The notes beneath the pieces were generated by a model. It was not told where the DNA came from, ran no database searches, and saw only the letters and a program-made list of their open reading frames with translations. The position numbers and the translations under genes were made by a program. A stretch of DNA of 64,000 nt, taken from the NCBI GenBank assembly GCA_951812505.1, contig CATOSI010000002.1, positions 496,001-560,000 of the forward strand, written 5' to 3'. Of this stretch, positions 10,920 to 22,309 are shown piece after piece (position 1 is the first letter of the stretch; every line of letters starts with the position of its first letter). Source of the DNA: an uncultured Dehalococcoidia bacterium. Its GTDB lineage: Bacteria > Chloroflexota > Dehalococcoidia > Lucifugimonadales > UBA1123.

Positions 10920-13005
10920 GATCATCCCTGCCAGAATGCTTCTCAGGGCGACCAACGCACGCTTGGAATTCACATTGGGATGGTTGACAAATTGCACCCT
11001 CCCACGTACAATCCAGCTACGAATCTGAGCGGACATATGTACCAAAAGAGCTAATTCCGCCCATACTGAAGCAATTCTTCAAAACAGCTCAGAAACAGCA
11101 CATTTTTTGAGAAAACAGGACGATTTATCCCTAGCGAGCCCTCTAATGTTGGTTGCCAAATAGAGTCACTATCTCAACTGTAAAGAGGCCGCGGAATGGA
11201 GTCCGCGACCTCGACAGGCCATCACCACCGTGAGAAAGGAGGATGTGCCATGTCTTTATCTTATTCTCCCTGCCCGCCTCGACGCAACGAGCCAGGGACG
11301 CACAATACATGGAATTCCCTCGCAAGCCGGTGCGAATGGGCAGTAGCATACGCTTCCTACCTCTCATTCTCCACCGTTTGCTGCCTGTCACGCAGCAGCG
11401 GCAGTCATATCGAGCAGGACGTGGTCCGAGGAAGACGACCGTGATTACGGCAGCCGCTTCACCGCCACGGAAAGGAGAGAGTATGAACAGAACTATCTAA
11501 GCCAATACGAGTACACACAGATAGGTCTTCGTATGAGGAGCGAAGGCATGAAGAAAGGTACAAGGACCGGATCAGACCATCCGTCGCGCTTACCACGGCA
11601 TTCGACGGACGGTCCTCTCACAGGAGACATGGTATATGGCTCAATTGCAGTCTATAAAAAGCCTCAGTCCGTTACAAGACCATTTCAGTACCTCTGACGT
11701 CGTATCCGACACCGGTTGGCGCGACTCTGGGAATTTATTGGTACGCACCATCATAGTCGGCCACCAGCAAAGCGAGCTTCGAAAGAAGTGGTTCGAGCAG
11801 ATGACTTTGGACAGCGAAACAATCACATAGACCGCCAAGGGGTGGGTGGAGGGAAATAACACTGCCGAAATTCCATTATCGACTTTGATACTACCGGAAC
11901 ACATGAACGGCACGCAGGGAGAACAATATGCTCAGGAATGCCGCCATTTATACACGCGTCAGCACCACAAAGCAGGAAGATGGAACATCACTGGAAACAC
12001 AACTAGCCGCATGCCTCAATTTGGCAACTGAGTTGGGATGCACCGTAGATAATGCCCACATCTGGCAAGAGGTAGCATCCGGGGCAGACATCATCAATCG
12101 GCGCGGATTCAAAGAAATGCGGGACCTGATTGATATAGGAGTCTTCACGGATGTCTTCGTTCACGCCACTGACCGTGCCTCGAGGGATCCCATCGACTTG
12201 CTGAATTTCTGTCGTCAGTGCTCGAGGGCAGGTGTCCGGCTTCATTTCATCGTTGGACCTCAAGGAAACGACGACTACGCTGATCTCATCAGATTCGTCT
12301 CAGGATTCGCTGGAAAGCAAGAGCGAGCGATGATAGCAGAGAGAACCGCAAGAGGCAAAATAGCGGTAGCTCGCTCTGGTCGACTGCCCAACGGTACAGG
12401 AGCGGGATTGTATGGCTATGATTACGACCGCGCGACCAAGACCCGTACGATCAACGAAGCCCAGGCAAACGTGGTCCGGCGCATATTCAAGATGACTGCT
12501 GCAGGCCGGTCAGCATGGAACATAGCCTTAAAGCTCAACGAAGAGGGAATTCCCACAATGCGTGGGAAGAAATGGTGTTCGATAGCAGTCTCACGCACTC
12601 TGCAGCACACTGCCTACTACGGTCTCAACTACTACGGTCAAACGAGATCCTTAATTGATGAATTTGGTCGACGGCAGGTTGAAGAGCGTCCGAAGGAAGA
12701 GTGGATAGAAATAACGGGATTCACACCCCCGATAATCAGCGAGGCACTTTTTGAGGCGGCCAAAGAGCGTCGCGGGAATCCCATCGCGCTCAGATCAACG
12801 AAACAATCATATCTGCTTACCGGGTTCACGTCATGCGGCACCTGCGGTACATCAATAACAGGCGCATCCAGAATGGGTAAGACCAGACAGTACAGATGCC
12901 GTGCGACATACAAGACTTCAGTCTCCGGCGCGACCTGTCATGAAAGTTACTTCAACGCGGACGAAATGGAGGCAATCGTATGGGCAGAGGTTACGAGGGC
13001 ACTAA

Positions 13006-14357
13006 CAGGCTGCGGAAGAATGGGTTGCAGAGCGGCGTAGGAGCAAGACTCGCTGCCTTGAAGAGCCTCATTCCGGCGCTTTTTGGCTCTCAGGAGGTTC
13101 CTGCACCGCTGTAATCGGCTTTCAGAAGGTTCGGCAGACACACCTCGCCCTGGGCAGAGCTATGCGAAGACGGGGACTCTGGCCTCTTCCTCAGCTATCA
13201 GTCTCGACATTCTCACCAGGTTGTACGCAGTAGCCACCAACTCCCCATACAGTCCGGTTCTCTCCACTCCGCGATACCGACTCCGACGAAAGCCTCCCAC
13301 TGTCTTCATCCACCCGAAGATCGACTCCACACGCTTGCGAACCTTCTGACTCGCCGCATACCCGGCATGATGGGTCGTCCTCCCGTCTATCGCAGACCAT
13401 CTCTTCTTCTGGGCCACGTGCGGAGTGATGTTCAGGTCCCTGCACTCGGCAACGAAGTCCCTGCTGTCGTAGCCCCTGTCCGCTCCAACAGTCAGACGGC
13501 GGCTACCGGGTATCCGGATCAACATGTCCAGCGCCGCATCCCTCTCTGCCATGCCATTGGCCTCGGTCAGTCGGAAGTCGCTCACAAGACCGTGCCTGTT
13601 GTCCATAAGCGCATGGGCCATGAACACCAGCTTCGCCTCCTTACCCTTGCCCTTCCTCATCAGCCTGGACTCGGGGTCGGTCGTGCTCTCGTGTGTCTCG
13701 TTGCTCAGCTTCTCCCCCCGAAAGTCCTCCGTACGGCTTCCACCTTCCCCCGGACCCTTCGGGTTATCGTCAGCATCCTCATCCCGTCTTCTGAAGCTCT
13801 TTATGCTCGCGGCAGCCTCTATCAGCGTACCATCCACGCTGAAGCGCTCGTCTGACATGAGACCTCGGCGGTCAGCCTCGTACGCCACCTCCTCGAACAG
13901 GGTCCTCCCCACCCTGTGTCTGAGCAGTCTTCTTCTGTTCTTGGTGAACACGGTCGCGTCGAAACTCGGCTCCATAAGGTCCATGTCCAGAAACCAGCGA
14001 TACAGCAGGTTGTAGTCCAGTTCCTGGCAGAATGCTCTCTCACTGCGTATCGAGTACAGGGAGATCAGAAGAAGAGACTTCAGCAGTCGTTCGGGTGGGA
14101 CGGAGGCTCGACCGACACTGGAGTACATCCTGTCGAAGTCGTCCGACATGCGGGAGAGAACGTCCTCGGCGACCTGTTTGATAGTCCTAAGAGGGTGGTC
14201 CGGTGGAACTCGTTCGTCGAGGTTGACGAAGGCAAGCATAGTGGACTGTGGGTTGCGTTTGCCTCTCATGGGACGGTCTCCTCTGTTGTCGCTTGTGGAG
14301 CTATTTTACTCCACAGACTCAGGGAAGACCTCCTATGCGGCTTTTTTCAGCAGCCTG
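13006..14357 (-). mobile_element. IS5-family insertion sequence
   Basis: Terminal inverted repeats CAGGCTGCGGAAGAA / CAGGCTGCTGAAAAAA; 4-bp TSD CTAA at 13002-13005 and 14358-14361 (fits the YTAR target preference of IS5). Confidence 0.92.
13160..14269 (-). CDS. IS5-family transposase
   Basis: 369 aa DDE transposase with DERFSVDGTLIEAAAS, LTVGADRGYDSRDFV and RKRVESIFGWMKTVGG motifs. Confidence 0.93.
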   Translation of the reverse strand: MRGKRNPQSTMLAFVNLDERVPPDHPLRTIKQVAEDVLSRMSDDFDRMYSSVGRASVPPERLLKSLLLISLYSIRSERAFCQELDYNLLYRWFLDMDLMEPSFDATVFTKNRRRLLRHRVGRTLFEEVAYEADRRGLMSDERFSVDGTLIEAAASIKSFRRRDEDADDNPKGPGEGGSRTEDFRGEKLSNETHESTTDPESRLMRKGKGKEAKLVFMAHALMDNRHGLVSDFRLTEANGMAERDAALDMLIRIPGSRRLTVGADRGYDSRDFVAECRDLNITPHVAQKKRWSAIDGRTTHHAGYAASQKVRKRVESIFGWMKTVGGFRRSRYRGVERTGLYGELVATAYNLVRMSRLIAEEEARVPVFA

Positions 14358-15649
14358 CTAAAGGACCCATCAGCCCTTGTTCGGGATTTGCAGCACCACA
14401 TCAGCACCGGCGACGGCAACGTAGGAGATGAAATTGCCAACCTGCGCCGACAGATCAATGATTTACGCCGTCAAGAAACAAATTTCGCAGCGCTGGCAAA
14501 GAATCCAGACTTTGACCCGGAGATAGTAGCAGCCCAAAACGCTCCGATATTTGCGCTAAGACGCGAGCTCGAGCAGTCTCTGAAGACGCTGGAGGACCTA
14601 CAGAGAAGCCACAATGAAGCAGCAGGACTCGGGAAGCAAATAATTGAATACTGTCAGATGATAAGCAAGAACATCGATTCAATCATTGACTTCGATCATA
14701 AACGGGAAACTTTCGCCGCATTCGGAGTCAAGGTGTGGGCAACGAAGAAATCACTGAAAATTGTAGCCCATGTAAACCCCCAAATAACTACCATTGAACA
14801 AACATCGGGATGACAGCTTGAATGTCATGGCATCGAGGAAGCTGTACGCAGGAGGACAGGTCCCGACACCTTCTACCTGTGGGAAGATTGTGGCTGGAAT
14901 GCCTTGTATTGGCGACCCGTGCGTTACTCGGTGAAAGGGGTGTTGCCCGTCTTTCTTGAGAGGAACTTGAGCCCTTCGACGGCAATACTTAATCTCGCGC
15001 TCGTCATTGAACGTCCAGCGTCTATCGCCTGTTCCTACAAGGTAATCCATACCCGGGACAGCCATGTGAAGAGATGATCGGCATTGTTGGCATGGAGGTC
15101 GGCAACAGGACCAGGCCTGAGGTACAATTCGGCCCAGGGATCCCTGTCAGGTGTCGTGACCTCCACCATGCGGCGATTTCCGTATCGTTGTACGCCGGCA
15201 GTTCCGGGTGCTACGGCGAGGGCATCAAGACTGCCTCTTAGTTGGCGAAGAACCAGCCTGGCTTCCTCGGGTCTGCGGGCAACAATAACCCGTGCATTGG
15301 CGTATCTTACCCGGAGTAGGGCGAGTTGATACGGACATTCAGGCAGATCGCAGCGCTTGCCATCATTGCGGACAAGAGCTGTATCAAATACTACGGGGCT
15401 GCAAGGTTCGGCGACCTGTGTTGACCTCGATGCGGTGTCAATATTTCGGTCGGAGACACACCTTTTGGACAGAGTCCCCTCGTCGGAGAACCGTTAGGGC
15501 CGTTCACCGCCTGTCATGGGGCGCTGTCAAAGAGCGAGTTTCACATGTAGCTTCTGGGTATAAGGCTCACAACAGATCTTTCCCAATTGACACTTTGGCC
15601 TGGCCGTTTGAACAGCGACAATCATTCTTGCCGGTGACGACAACGATTT

Positions 15650-17182
15650 TTGCCGGTCAGTAGATACGATGGTCTGGTACCAGGAGGTGCCAGATTGATC
15701 ACGGATCAACAGGTAGTTCTACTGAGGCAGAAGATTATGGAAGGCAAGACACAGAAGGCAGCGGCGGCGTCAGCCGCCATGAGTGAGAGATCGGCAAGGG
15801 ACTGGCAGTTGGGAGAGTTACCGTCGGATAGGAAGAAGGCAAGACGGAGGTGGAGAAGCAGACCGGACCCGTTTGCAGATGTGTGGGAGAGCGATGTCGT
15901 ACCGCTGCTGCGGACAGACCCCGACGGTGACCTGAGTGCAACAACCATTCTGGAGTGGCTCGACGAGCGACACCCGGACAGGTTCGGCGGATCGCAACTG
16001 AGGACGCTGCAGAGGCGCATGAGAGACTACAGAGCCCTTCATGGGCCGGACAAGGAGGTGTACTTCCAGCAGGACCATCCGCCCGGTCGCGAGGCCCAGT
16101 TGGACTTCACCCACTGTTCGGAACTGGGAGTGACCATAGGTGGACAGCCGTTCAGGCATATGCTTTTCCACCTAGTACTGAGCCACTCGGGTTGGAGCTA
16201 CGCGGAGGTGTGCTTTGGCGAGACGTTCGCGGCGCTGGTGAAGGGACTCCAGGGAGCGCTGTGGGATCTGGGCGGAGCGCCGAGGGTGGTGCGCACCGAC
16301 AACCTGTCGGCGGCCACGCACGACCTGAAGAACAGCAGGGGTCGCGCGATCAACGCCAGGTACGAGGCGGTGCTCGCGCATTACGGGGTGGAGCACACAA
16401 GGACCAACCCTCGCTCGTCTAATGAGAACGGTGTGGTCGAACAGGGACACCGTCGTCTCAAGAACAGGGTCCTCCAGGCGCTGATCCTGCGGGGCAGTCG
16501 CGACTTCGAGTCGGAGCGAGAGTACGTTGAGTTCATCAGACGGATCGTGGACCGGCGTAACAGACTGGCCCGCTCGAAGCTGAAGAGAGAGCGGCGTCAT
16601 CTGCTTCCGCTTCCCCCGGCGCCTGTGCCAGAGTACGTCAACTACAGCTGCAGGGTACGCAGGTGGAGCACGATCAGGGTGGCGAACCGGACATACTCGG
16701 TGCCGTCCCGACTGATAGGGATGGAGGTGAACGTAAGGCTGTACGCCGATCGCATCGAGGTGTACTACAAGGACCACCTGGTTGAGAGCATGGAGCGGAT
16801 ACACGGCGGGGGTGAGGCACAGATCGACTACCGCCATATCATAGCTTCACTGGTGCGCAAGCCTGGAGCATTCGCCAGGTACAGATTCAGGGAGCAAATG
16901 TTCCCAACCCATACGTTCAGACGAACCTATGATGCGCTGTGTGAGTGGAAGGGAGAGCGCGCCGACGTGGAGTACGTGCGCATCCTGCACCTGGCCGCGA
17001 CAACCATGGAGTCGGAGGTGGACAGAGTACTCAGAAGACTTCTGGAGTCGGGGTTGAGCTTCGACTACGCGATGGTTCGTCAACTATCGGCTCCCGACCC
17101 GCCGCCGGTCCCAGACCTGAAGAGGGTCGGTGTCGTGGATCTGAGCGTATACGACAGGCTGCTGGTGGGAGGTGTGCGATGA
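15650..17182 (+). CDS. istA: IS21-family transposase IstA
   Basis: DDE integrase core: REAQLDFTHCSELGVTIGG, PRVVRTDNLSAATHD, RSSNENGVVEQGHRRLKNRV. Confidence 0.93.
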   Translation: MPVSRYDGLVPGGARLITDQQVVLLRQKIMEGKTQKAAAASAAMSERSARDWQLGELPSDRKKARRRWRSRPDPFADVWESDVVPLLRTDPDGDLSATTILEWLDERHPDRFGGSQLRTLQRRMRDYRALHGPDKEVYFQQDHPPGREAQLDFTHCSELGVTIGGQPFRHMLFHLVLSHSGWSYAEVCFGETFAALVKGLQGALWDLGGAPRVVRTDNLSAATHDLKNSRGRAINARYEAVLAHYGVEHTRTNPRSSNENGVVEQGHRRLKNRVLQALILRGSRDFESEREYVEFIRRIVDRRNRLARSKLKRERRHLLPLPPAPVPEYVNYSCRVRRWSTIRVANRTYSVPSRLIGMEVNVRLYADRIEVYYKDHLVESMERIHGGGEAQIDYRHIIASLVRKPGAFARYRFREQMFPTHTFRRTYDALCEWKGERADVEYVRILHLAATTMESEVDRVLRRLLESGLSFDYAMVRQLSAPDPPPVPDLKRVGVVDLSVYDRLLVGGVR

Positions 17183-17967
17183 TCGCGGACATGCATCCAT
17201 CGATCGCGGTGGGAGACAGGATCAGACAGCTGTGCAGGGAGTTCAAGCTGCCGACGCTGGCTGCAGAGACCGTAACGAGGTTCGACGAGGCCGGACACGC
17301 CGATGCGCTTCCCACACTCGTTGAGGTCATGGAGCAGGAAGCGGAGGACCGTCGGATAAGGAGAGTGGACAGGCTGAGGAGGGCGTCCAAGCTGCCGGCG
17401 GGCAAGACCTGGGACACCTTCGAGCACGAGCGGACTCCGATCAAGCTCAGGCAGCAGCTCAACAGACTTGTCGAAGGGGACTTTGTGGATAGAGGAGTCA
17501 ACGTGCTGGCGTTCGGTATGCCGGGCACCGGCAAGACCCACGCCGTATGCGCCATCGGACACCGGCTGGTGGAGTCGAGTCGTTCCGTGCTGTTCATCCC
17601 TGCATACCGTCTGGTGCAGGACATGCTCGCTGCCAAGCGAGACCTGGAACTGCCGCGGATGCTGCGCAAGCTGGACAACTTCGACTTGCTCATCATAGAC
17701 GACCTGGGCTACCTGCCACAGGGGGCCGAGGAGTCGGAGGTGCTGTTCACACTCATAGCCGAGCGCTACGAGCGACGTTCCTTGGGCATCACCTCAAACC
17801 TGGTCTTCAGTGAATGGGAGAAGGTGTTCGACAACCCCATGGCGACCGCGGCGGCCATAGACAGGATCGTTCACCACTCGGTCATACTGGAGTTTGACGT
17901 GCCGAGTTACAGGACCGGCGCGGCGCAGAGTAGTCGCACAGAGCAGGAGTCAGACCGGCAAGAATGA
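17179..17967 (+). CDS. istB: IS21 helper ATPase IstB
   Basis: Walker A NVLAFGMPGTGKTHAV, Walker B FDLLIIDDLGYLPQG; ATGA overlap with istA. Confidence 0.93.
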   Translation: MIADMHPSIAVGDRIRQLCREFKLPTLAAETVTRFDEAGHADALPTLVEVMEQEAEDRRIRRVDRLRRASKLPAGKTWDTFEHERTPIKLRQQLNRLVEGDFVDRGVNVLAFGMPGTGKTHAVCAIGHRLVESSRSVLFIPAYRLVQDMLAAKRDLELPRMLRKLDNFDLLIIDDLGYLPQGAEESEVLFTLIAERYERRSLGITSNLVFSEWEKVFDNPMATAAAIDRIVHHSVILEFDVPSYRTGAAQSSRTEQESDRQE

Positions 17968-18215
17968 TTGTCGCATAACCGGCAAGAATGGTTGACGTGT
18001 AACACCGTTCGTGGCCCTAACCCATGCGACCGCCCATGAGCGGCAGTGGAGCCGAGACGGATGGACAATGATGTGTGCGACATCGTCTTCGCCCTCAAGT
18101 GAAATCCTGAGGCTATCCTTCGGCGTCGCTTCTGATATAGCCTCTTCCCCCTATGCAAGATCATAGTCCTGAGATTACCTGTCAATCCGCACTCTTTACG
18201 GTAGGCGGTAGTTCT

Positions 18216-18770
18216 TCAGGTGTGGTGGACATACACCCAATGGCGCGGCACGGGGCGACATCCATCTTCCCGGCAGGATCCCACCACAGTCTTGAGACGT
18301 CCGACTCTATCCAGGTTCGTCGTGATGTTCTGGGACGGGCCCGGAGGGATGCGCCCTCGAAATAGGGGCACGGCTCTGGTGAGTTCGTCCGTGTCGGGAC
18401 TGAAAGTCTTGACAGTTGCGGCCGCACGAGTTCTGGGCGCCGTCCGCCATCGACGGCCCTTTCTGAGGTCCGCGAGAGCCTCGGAGAGGGTCTTATTGGT
18501 CATCAGGGCGACGAGGTCAAGGACGTCACCGTGCATATTGCATCCGAAGCAGTGAAACCGCTGGTCCGGGTAGATCGCAAAGCTGGGATTGGTGTCCTCG
18601 TGACTGGGAAGAAGGCAGCGTGCGGTTCGCAGCTTGCCCCTCACCTTGAATTTGAAGCCAAAGCTCTCTGCCACCGCCTGTAGGTCGTATGCAGTCTTGA
18701 CTCTTTCGATTGGGTTGTCGCTATCGTGCGCGATGGGTTTCCTCCTCTCTCTGTAGGTATGGGGATACAT
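18216..18770 (-). CDS. stand-alone CHC2 zinc-finger (DnaG N-terminus-like) protein
   Basis: CLLPSHEDTNPSFAIYPDQRFHCFGCNMHGDVLDLVALM is a primase CHC2 zinc-finger pattern; 184 aa with no TOPRIM domain. Confidence 0.8.
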   Translation of the reverse strand: MYPHTYRERRKPIAHDSDNPIERVKTAYDLQAVAESFGFKFKVRGKLRTARCLLPSHEDTNPSFAIYPDQRFHCFGCNMHGDVLDLVALMTNKTLSEALADLRKGRRWRTAPRTRAAATVKTFSPDTDELTRAVPLFRGRIPPGPSQNITTNLDRVGRLKTVVGSCREDGCRPVPRHWVYVHHT

Positions 18771-19314
18771 CGTGCGATATTGGGCCTGAGCGCGTGTGTT
18801 TGGAAGGGCGGCTTCGGCGGGTCTGAGGGTTGGTCTTAGCTATGAGTGAGGCCTCTTTTCCGGGTTTGTTTGTCTTTAGAACGGTTGGTCTGCATTAGGT
18901 TTTGACTCAGTGGGCCGATATGTAGAAACCAGAGAAAGTGGGCTGTCGGTGAGGGACTCGAATCCGGCCCCAAAGGTGGTTTAATCTCGGCCTTGTCCCT
19001 TTCCATAGGGACGGCACTGAGGTCGTGGGCCGTTTTGACTGGCCCCGGTTGGCTGATTTCGGTGCTGAAATCGCCTCCCTGAAAATTGGCCTTGAAATTC
19101 GCGGCCAGATTTCGGGCAAAACCGTCGTTAGTGAGTGTTTTGGTAGCCTGAGGTCAGCCGCAACAGTCCCTTAGCCATTGTATAAGCGCAAGTTGACGCG
19201 GTCGACGATACATTTACATGGGGAAGCATCACAAGAGTGGTTGTTAGAAGAAGAGAGTGGTATGGGTTGAAGGGGGACTGGTCCTAATATTGTGTAAATC
19301 CAAACACATCCAGG

Positions 19315-19641
19315 GTGAAGACCAGTCCAATGCAGGGAACGATCACCCGCACAATACAGATACCAGACGGCGCACAGAGGATCAATGAGAACGAAGAACG
19401 GATTCACAGTTTTGGTCTGTCGCTGACACGAGAGTTGCTGAGGGAGGCTTGGCAGAACTCTCAGAACCGGCACTGGTCATGTGAGGTGTGCGGAAGCGAG
19501 AAGATAATACGACGGGGTTATCGAGACTACACAGTGATGACCATTCTCGGAAGGGTGAAGCTGAGACGCGCCAGGGTGAGATGTCATGAGTGCGGGAAAG
19601 CTGGTCGGGCGTCGGACAGTGGGTTGAAGAAAGTCGTGTGA
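19315..19641 (+). pseudogene. transposase N-terminal fragment (zinc-ribbon type, ISKra4/ISL3-like)
   Basis: WSCEVCGSEKIIRRGYRDYTVMTILGRVKLRRARVRCHECG; ORF ends soon after. Confidence 0.55.
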
Positions 19642-19797
19642 GCGCCAAGTTCGCTGAACTGGCGTCTTCATCGGAAGGGTCGTGGCCATACCGCCCTCAC
19701 ATGTGAGGACTCTGGCATTGTCGAGGTCGTCGTAGATGGGTCTGTCGAGGACGCAGAACGCGCGGAACGCGCGGACGTGAGACTCGGTCAGGACCAG

Positions 19798-20250
19798 TCA
19801 TGGTAGCCGCCGTGCCATGCATGACGGCGTCGGGAGCGTCGGAAAATCGTATCTTACTATCCTCACTATTGCGCTCCTCTGTAAGGCTTGAGAAATGATT
19901 AAGCCCACCCAGAAGGGCGGTTCCTGGTTCTCTTTCAGGTGATGGAAACTGAGGTAGACTGGCGGACTTTCCTCTAGTGGAATGATGAAGTAGCTTGCGT
20001 CCGCAACGACGTTGATGAGGTCCTGTAGGTGATGTTCAAGGGCCCATTTGCGCTCGTCTTCAGAGTCGAGTGCGGGGTCATCGAGGCTGCGCCGACGCTC
20101 TGCCTCGTAGCTCTCGGCGATCTTCAGAAGATCACGGAGGGCTGGTCCGCGGGTGCTGTCTTCGATGTCCCTGCTGTATTGGTTGATCTCGTTAAGGACG
20201 CTTATATTCATACTTGCCGTGATCGTCATGTCGGGGATTATTATCCTCAA
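19798..20250 (-). CDS. hypothetical protein
   Basis: 150 aa ORF without recognised motif. Confidence 0.4.
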   Translation of the reverse strand: MRIIIPDMTITASMNISVLNEINQYSRDIEDSTRGPALRDLLKIAESYEAERRRSLDDPALDSEDERKWALEHHLQDLINVVADASYFIIPLEESPPVYLSFHHLKENQEPPFWVGLIISQALQRSAIVRIVRYDFPTLPTPSCMARRLP

Positions 20251-20861
20251 TTACATCTCCGTTCATGATGACTGTAGGGGGATGGCAGTAGTCTTGGCCT
20301 GCCATCTCTCCTGTGGTCTTGGAGGTCGTTACAATCCCTTCATTGTGATCCCGTTCTGGCGGTCCTCGTGTGCATTCTCCTTTCTGTATTTGCCTTCTAT
20401 GCTTGGTCGCTCATCGTTCCCACTTGTGAACTTGCTGATATAAAAACGCCCGCGTGTAGGTATCTGCGCTGGTCCAATTACCAAGAATTTGAATTGTCTC
20501 TGGTGAGTCATTTTTCATGGGAGTTTTAACCGCGATGAGCATCTCGTCAGATGTCTCATACGGGTCCGCGATCGGCTCCGGAATCCTTCCGACCGCAGTT
20601 TCCTGTGTTTCGATCTGTCAATGGTGAGTCTGCCGCTGTTTCGAAACGGGACGGACGTGAGTTGCGGCGACGCGAGATCTCCACCTGCACGTCGTCGTTC
20701 GGCCCGTCCGGGTCTGCGCTTATGGCCGCTGCATCACACGGTTTTCTCCGGTGCGGCGGTTGAATTTGCGGGAACCTGCGAAAGCGGTTGAGTCCTTTTA
20801 CAGGCCGCGCTCGTTGGGGGTCCGGTGACGGGGCTGCGTCCTAGAGAACGTCCGCAGAGGG

Positions 20862-22229
20862 GGTCAAGTCCCCGTACGTGGTGTGGGAGTTCGTCAATCC
20901 TTTTGTTCTAATCAGGCCGCAGTCGGCTGTGTGATCTGGGCTTCCGGCAACGCTTTGTCGTAAGTCGCTGAAGCGGGCGTCAGGTATCGTCTGCCCACTA
21001 CCCACTCGTCGTGCTGCTCGGCCAGTACCGCTCCGATCAGCCGACGCACCGCAGGCCGGTTCGGGAAGATACCGACGACATCAGTCCTGCGCCTTATCTC
21101 CTTGTTCAGTCGCTCCTGGGGATTGTTCGACCATATCTGCTTCCAGTGAGCACTGGGGAAGGATGTGAAGGCCAGGATGTCAGTTCCGGCTTCTGCCAAC
21201 ATCGAGGATGATTCCGGGAACCGGTCGTTGAGTTGATCCACGACTCTGTTGAGCTGGGAGTGCACCTCCTCGGCAGACGGCTGCTGGTAGATCGTACGGA
21301 CCATGGTCGCCACCCAAGGCTGAGCACTCTTGGGTACGCGAGTGAGTAGGTTGGTCATGAAGTGGGTGCGGCATCTCTGCCAACTGGCGCCGGCGAACAC
21401 AGTCGCTATCGCGTCCCTAAGTCCTCGATGTGCATCCGAGGTCACAAGCTCCACACCCGCAAGGCCCCTGGCAGACAACGAGCGCAGGAACGCCAGCCAG
21501 AACGCACCGTCCTCACTCGTTCCCACGTCCATGCCCACGATCTCACGCTTGCCCTCGGCGTTGACCGCGGTCGCCACAGCCACAGATACGTTGACTATCC
21601 TGCCTTCCTCTCTGACCTTCTGGCTCAGCGCGTCCAGCCACATGTAGCAGTACGGTCCTGTGTCCAGCGGCCGACCCAGGAAGCTGTCGACCACACCGTC
21701 GAGTTCCACACAGATACGAGACACCTGGCTCTTGGAGATGCCCTCGCATCCCAGCGCCTTGACCAGATCATCCACCCGCCTCGTCGACACACCCTCGACG
21801 TACGCCTGCTGGATCACCGCCAGAAGTGCTCGCTCACTGCGTCTTCGAGGCTCCAGCAGAGAAGGGAAGTAGCTCCCCTCCCTCAGCTTGGGTATGCGAA
21901 GCTCCATGGTGCCGACCCTCGTGTCCCACGTGCGGGAGCGGTACCCGTTGCGATGAGTGAGCCGGTCGGGAGTCCGTTCACCATGATCGGCGCCGATCCT
22001 CGCTGAGACCTCGGCATCCATGATCGCATCCATCAACACCCGCAGCGCCTCGCGAAGAAAGTCCACGTCTCCGTCCACACCCCGCTTGCGCAATAGCTCC
22101 AAAATATCGATACTGTCTCTTGCCATCGCCGTCCTCCTTGCATTGAGCTTCTACTTCTCTAAGGATGACGCGGTGGCTTTATCTATGCTAGGCCACCTTC
22201 TCTATTACACCACTCTAAGGGACACTACT
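20862..22229 (-). mobile_element. IS256-family element, copy 2, intact
   Basis: 8-bp TSD GCAGAGGG at 20854-20861 and 22230-22237; terminal repeats around GTCCC...GTGGTGT. Confidence 0.93.
20912..22126 (-). CDS. IS256-family (mutator-type) transposase
   Basis: 404 aa; YCYMWLDALSQKVREEGRIVNVSVAVATAVNAEGKREIVGMDVG, WQRCRTHFMTNLL, WSNNPQERLNKEIRRRTDVVGIFPN. Confidence 0.95.
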   Translation of the reverse strand: MARDSIDILELLRKRGVDGDVDFLREALRVLMDAIMDAEVSARIGADHGERTPDRLTHRNGYRSRTWDTRVGTMELRIPKLREGSYFPSLLEPRRRSERALLAVIQQAYVEGVSTRRVDDLVKALGCEGISKSQVSRICVELDGVVDSFLGRPLDTGPYCYMWLDALSQKVREEGRIVNVSVAVATAVNAEGKREIVGMDVGTSEDGAFWLAFLRSLSARGLAGVELVTSDAHRGLRDAIATVFAGASWQRCRTHFMTNLLTRVPKSAQPWVATMVRTIYQQPSAEEVHSQLNRVVDQLNDRFPESSSMLAEAGTDILAFTSFPSAHWKQIWSNNPQERLNKEIRRRTDVVGIFPNRPAVRRLIGAVLAEQHDEWVVGRRYLTPASATYDKALPEAQITQPTAA

Positions 22230-22309
22230 GCAGAGGGTATCCTCTGTGCACAGCGGCCCCCAGTCAGGCGTCCCGAGGGCCTGGGAATTTCGATAGACAT
22301 ATCGTCCGA

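Larger units (their letters stand above)
11928..14813 (+). pseudogene. large serine recombinase, interrupted by an IS5 element
   Basis: N-terminal AAIYTRVSTTKQEDGTSLETQ resolvase domain and zinc-ribbon/recombinase domain to ~13005. C-terminal coiled-coil region resumes at 14358 (KDPSALVRDLQHHIS...). Removing 13006-14357 plus one CTAA restores the frame. Confidence 0.9.
15609..18004 (+). mobile_element. IS21-family insertion sequence
   Basis: istA/istB pair; multiple terminal repeats ATTCTTGCCGGT at both ends in inverted orientation; 5-bp direct repeat CCGTT at 15604-15608 and 18005-18009. Confidence 0.88.

Noticed and set aside
5730-22229. Composite transposon bounded by the two inverted IS256 copies
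   Set aside because: Each IS256 copy has its own distinct 8-bp target duplication on both sides, so they are independent insertions rather than ends of one transposed unit.
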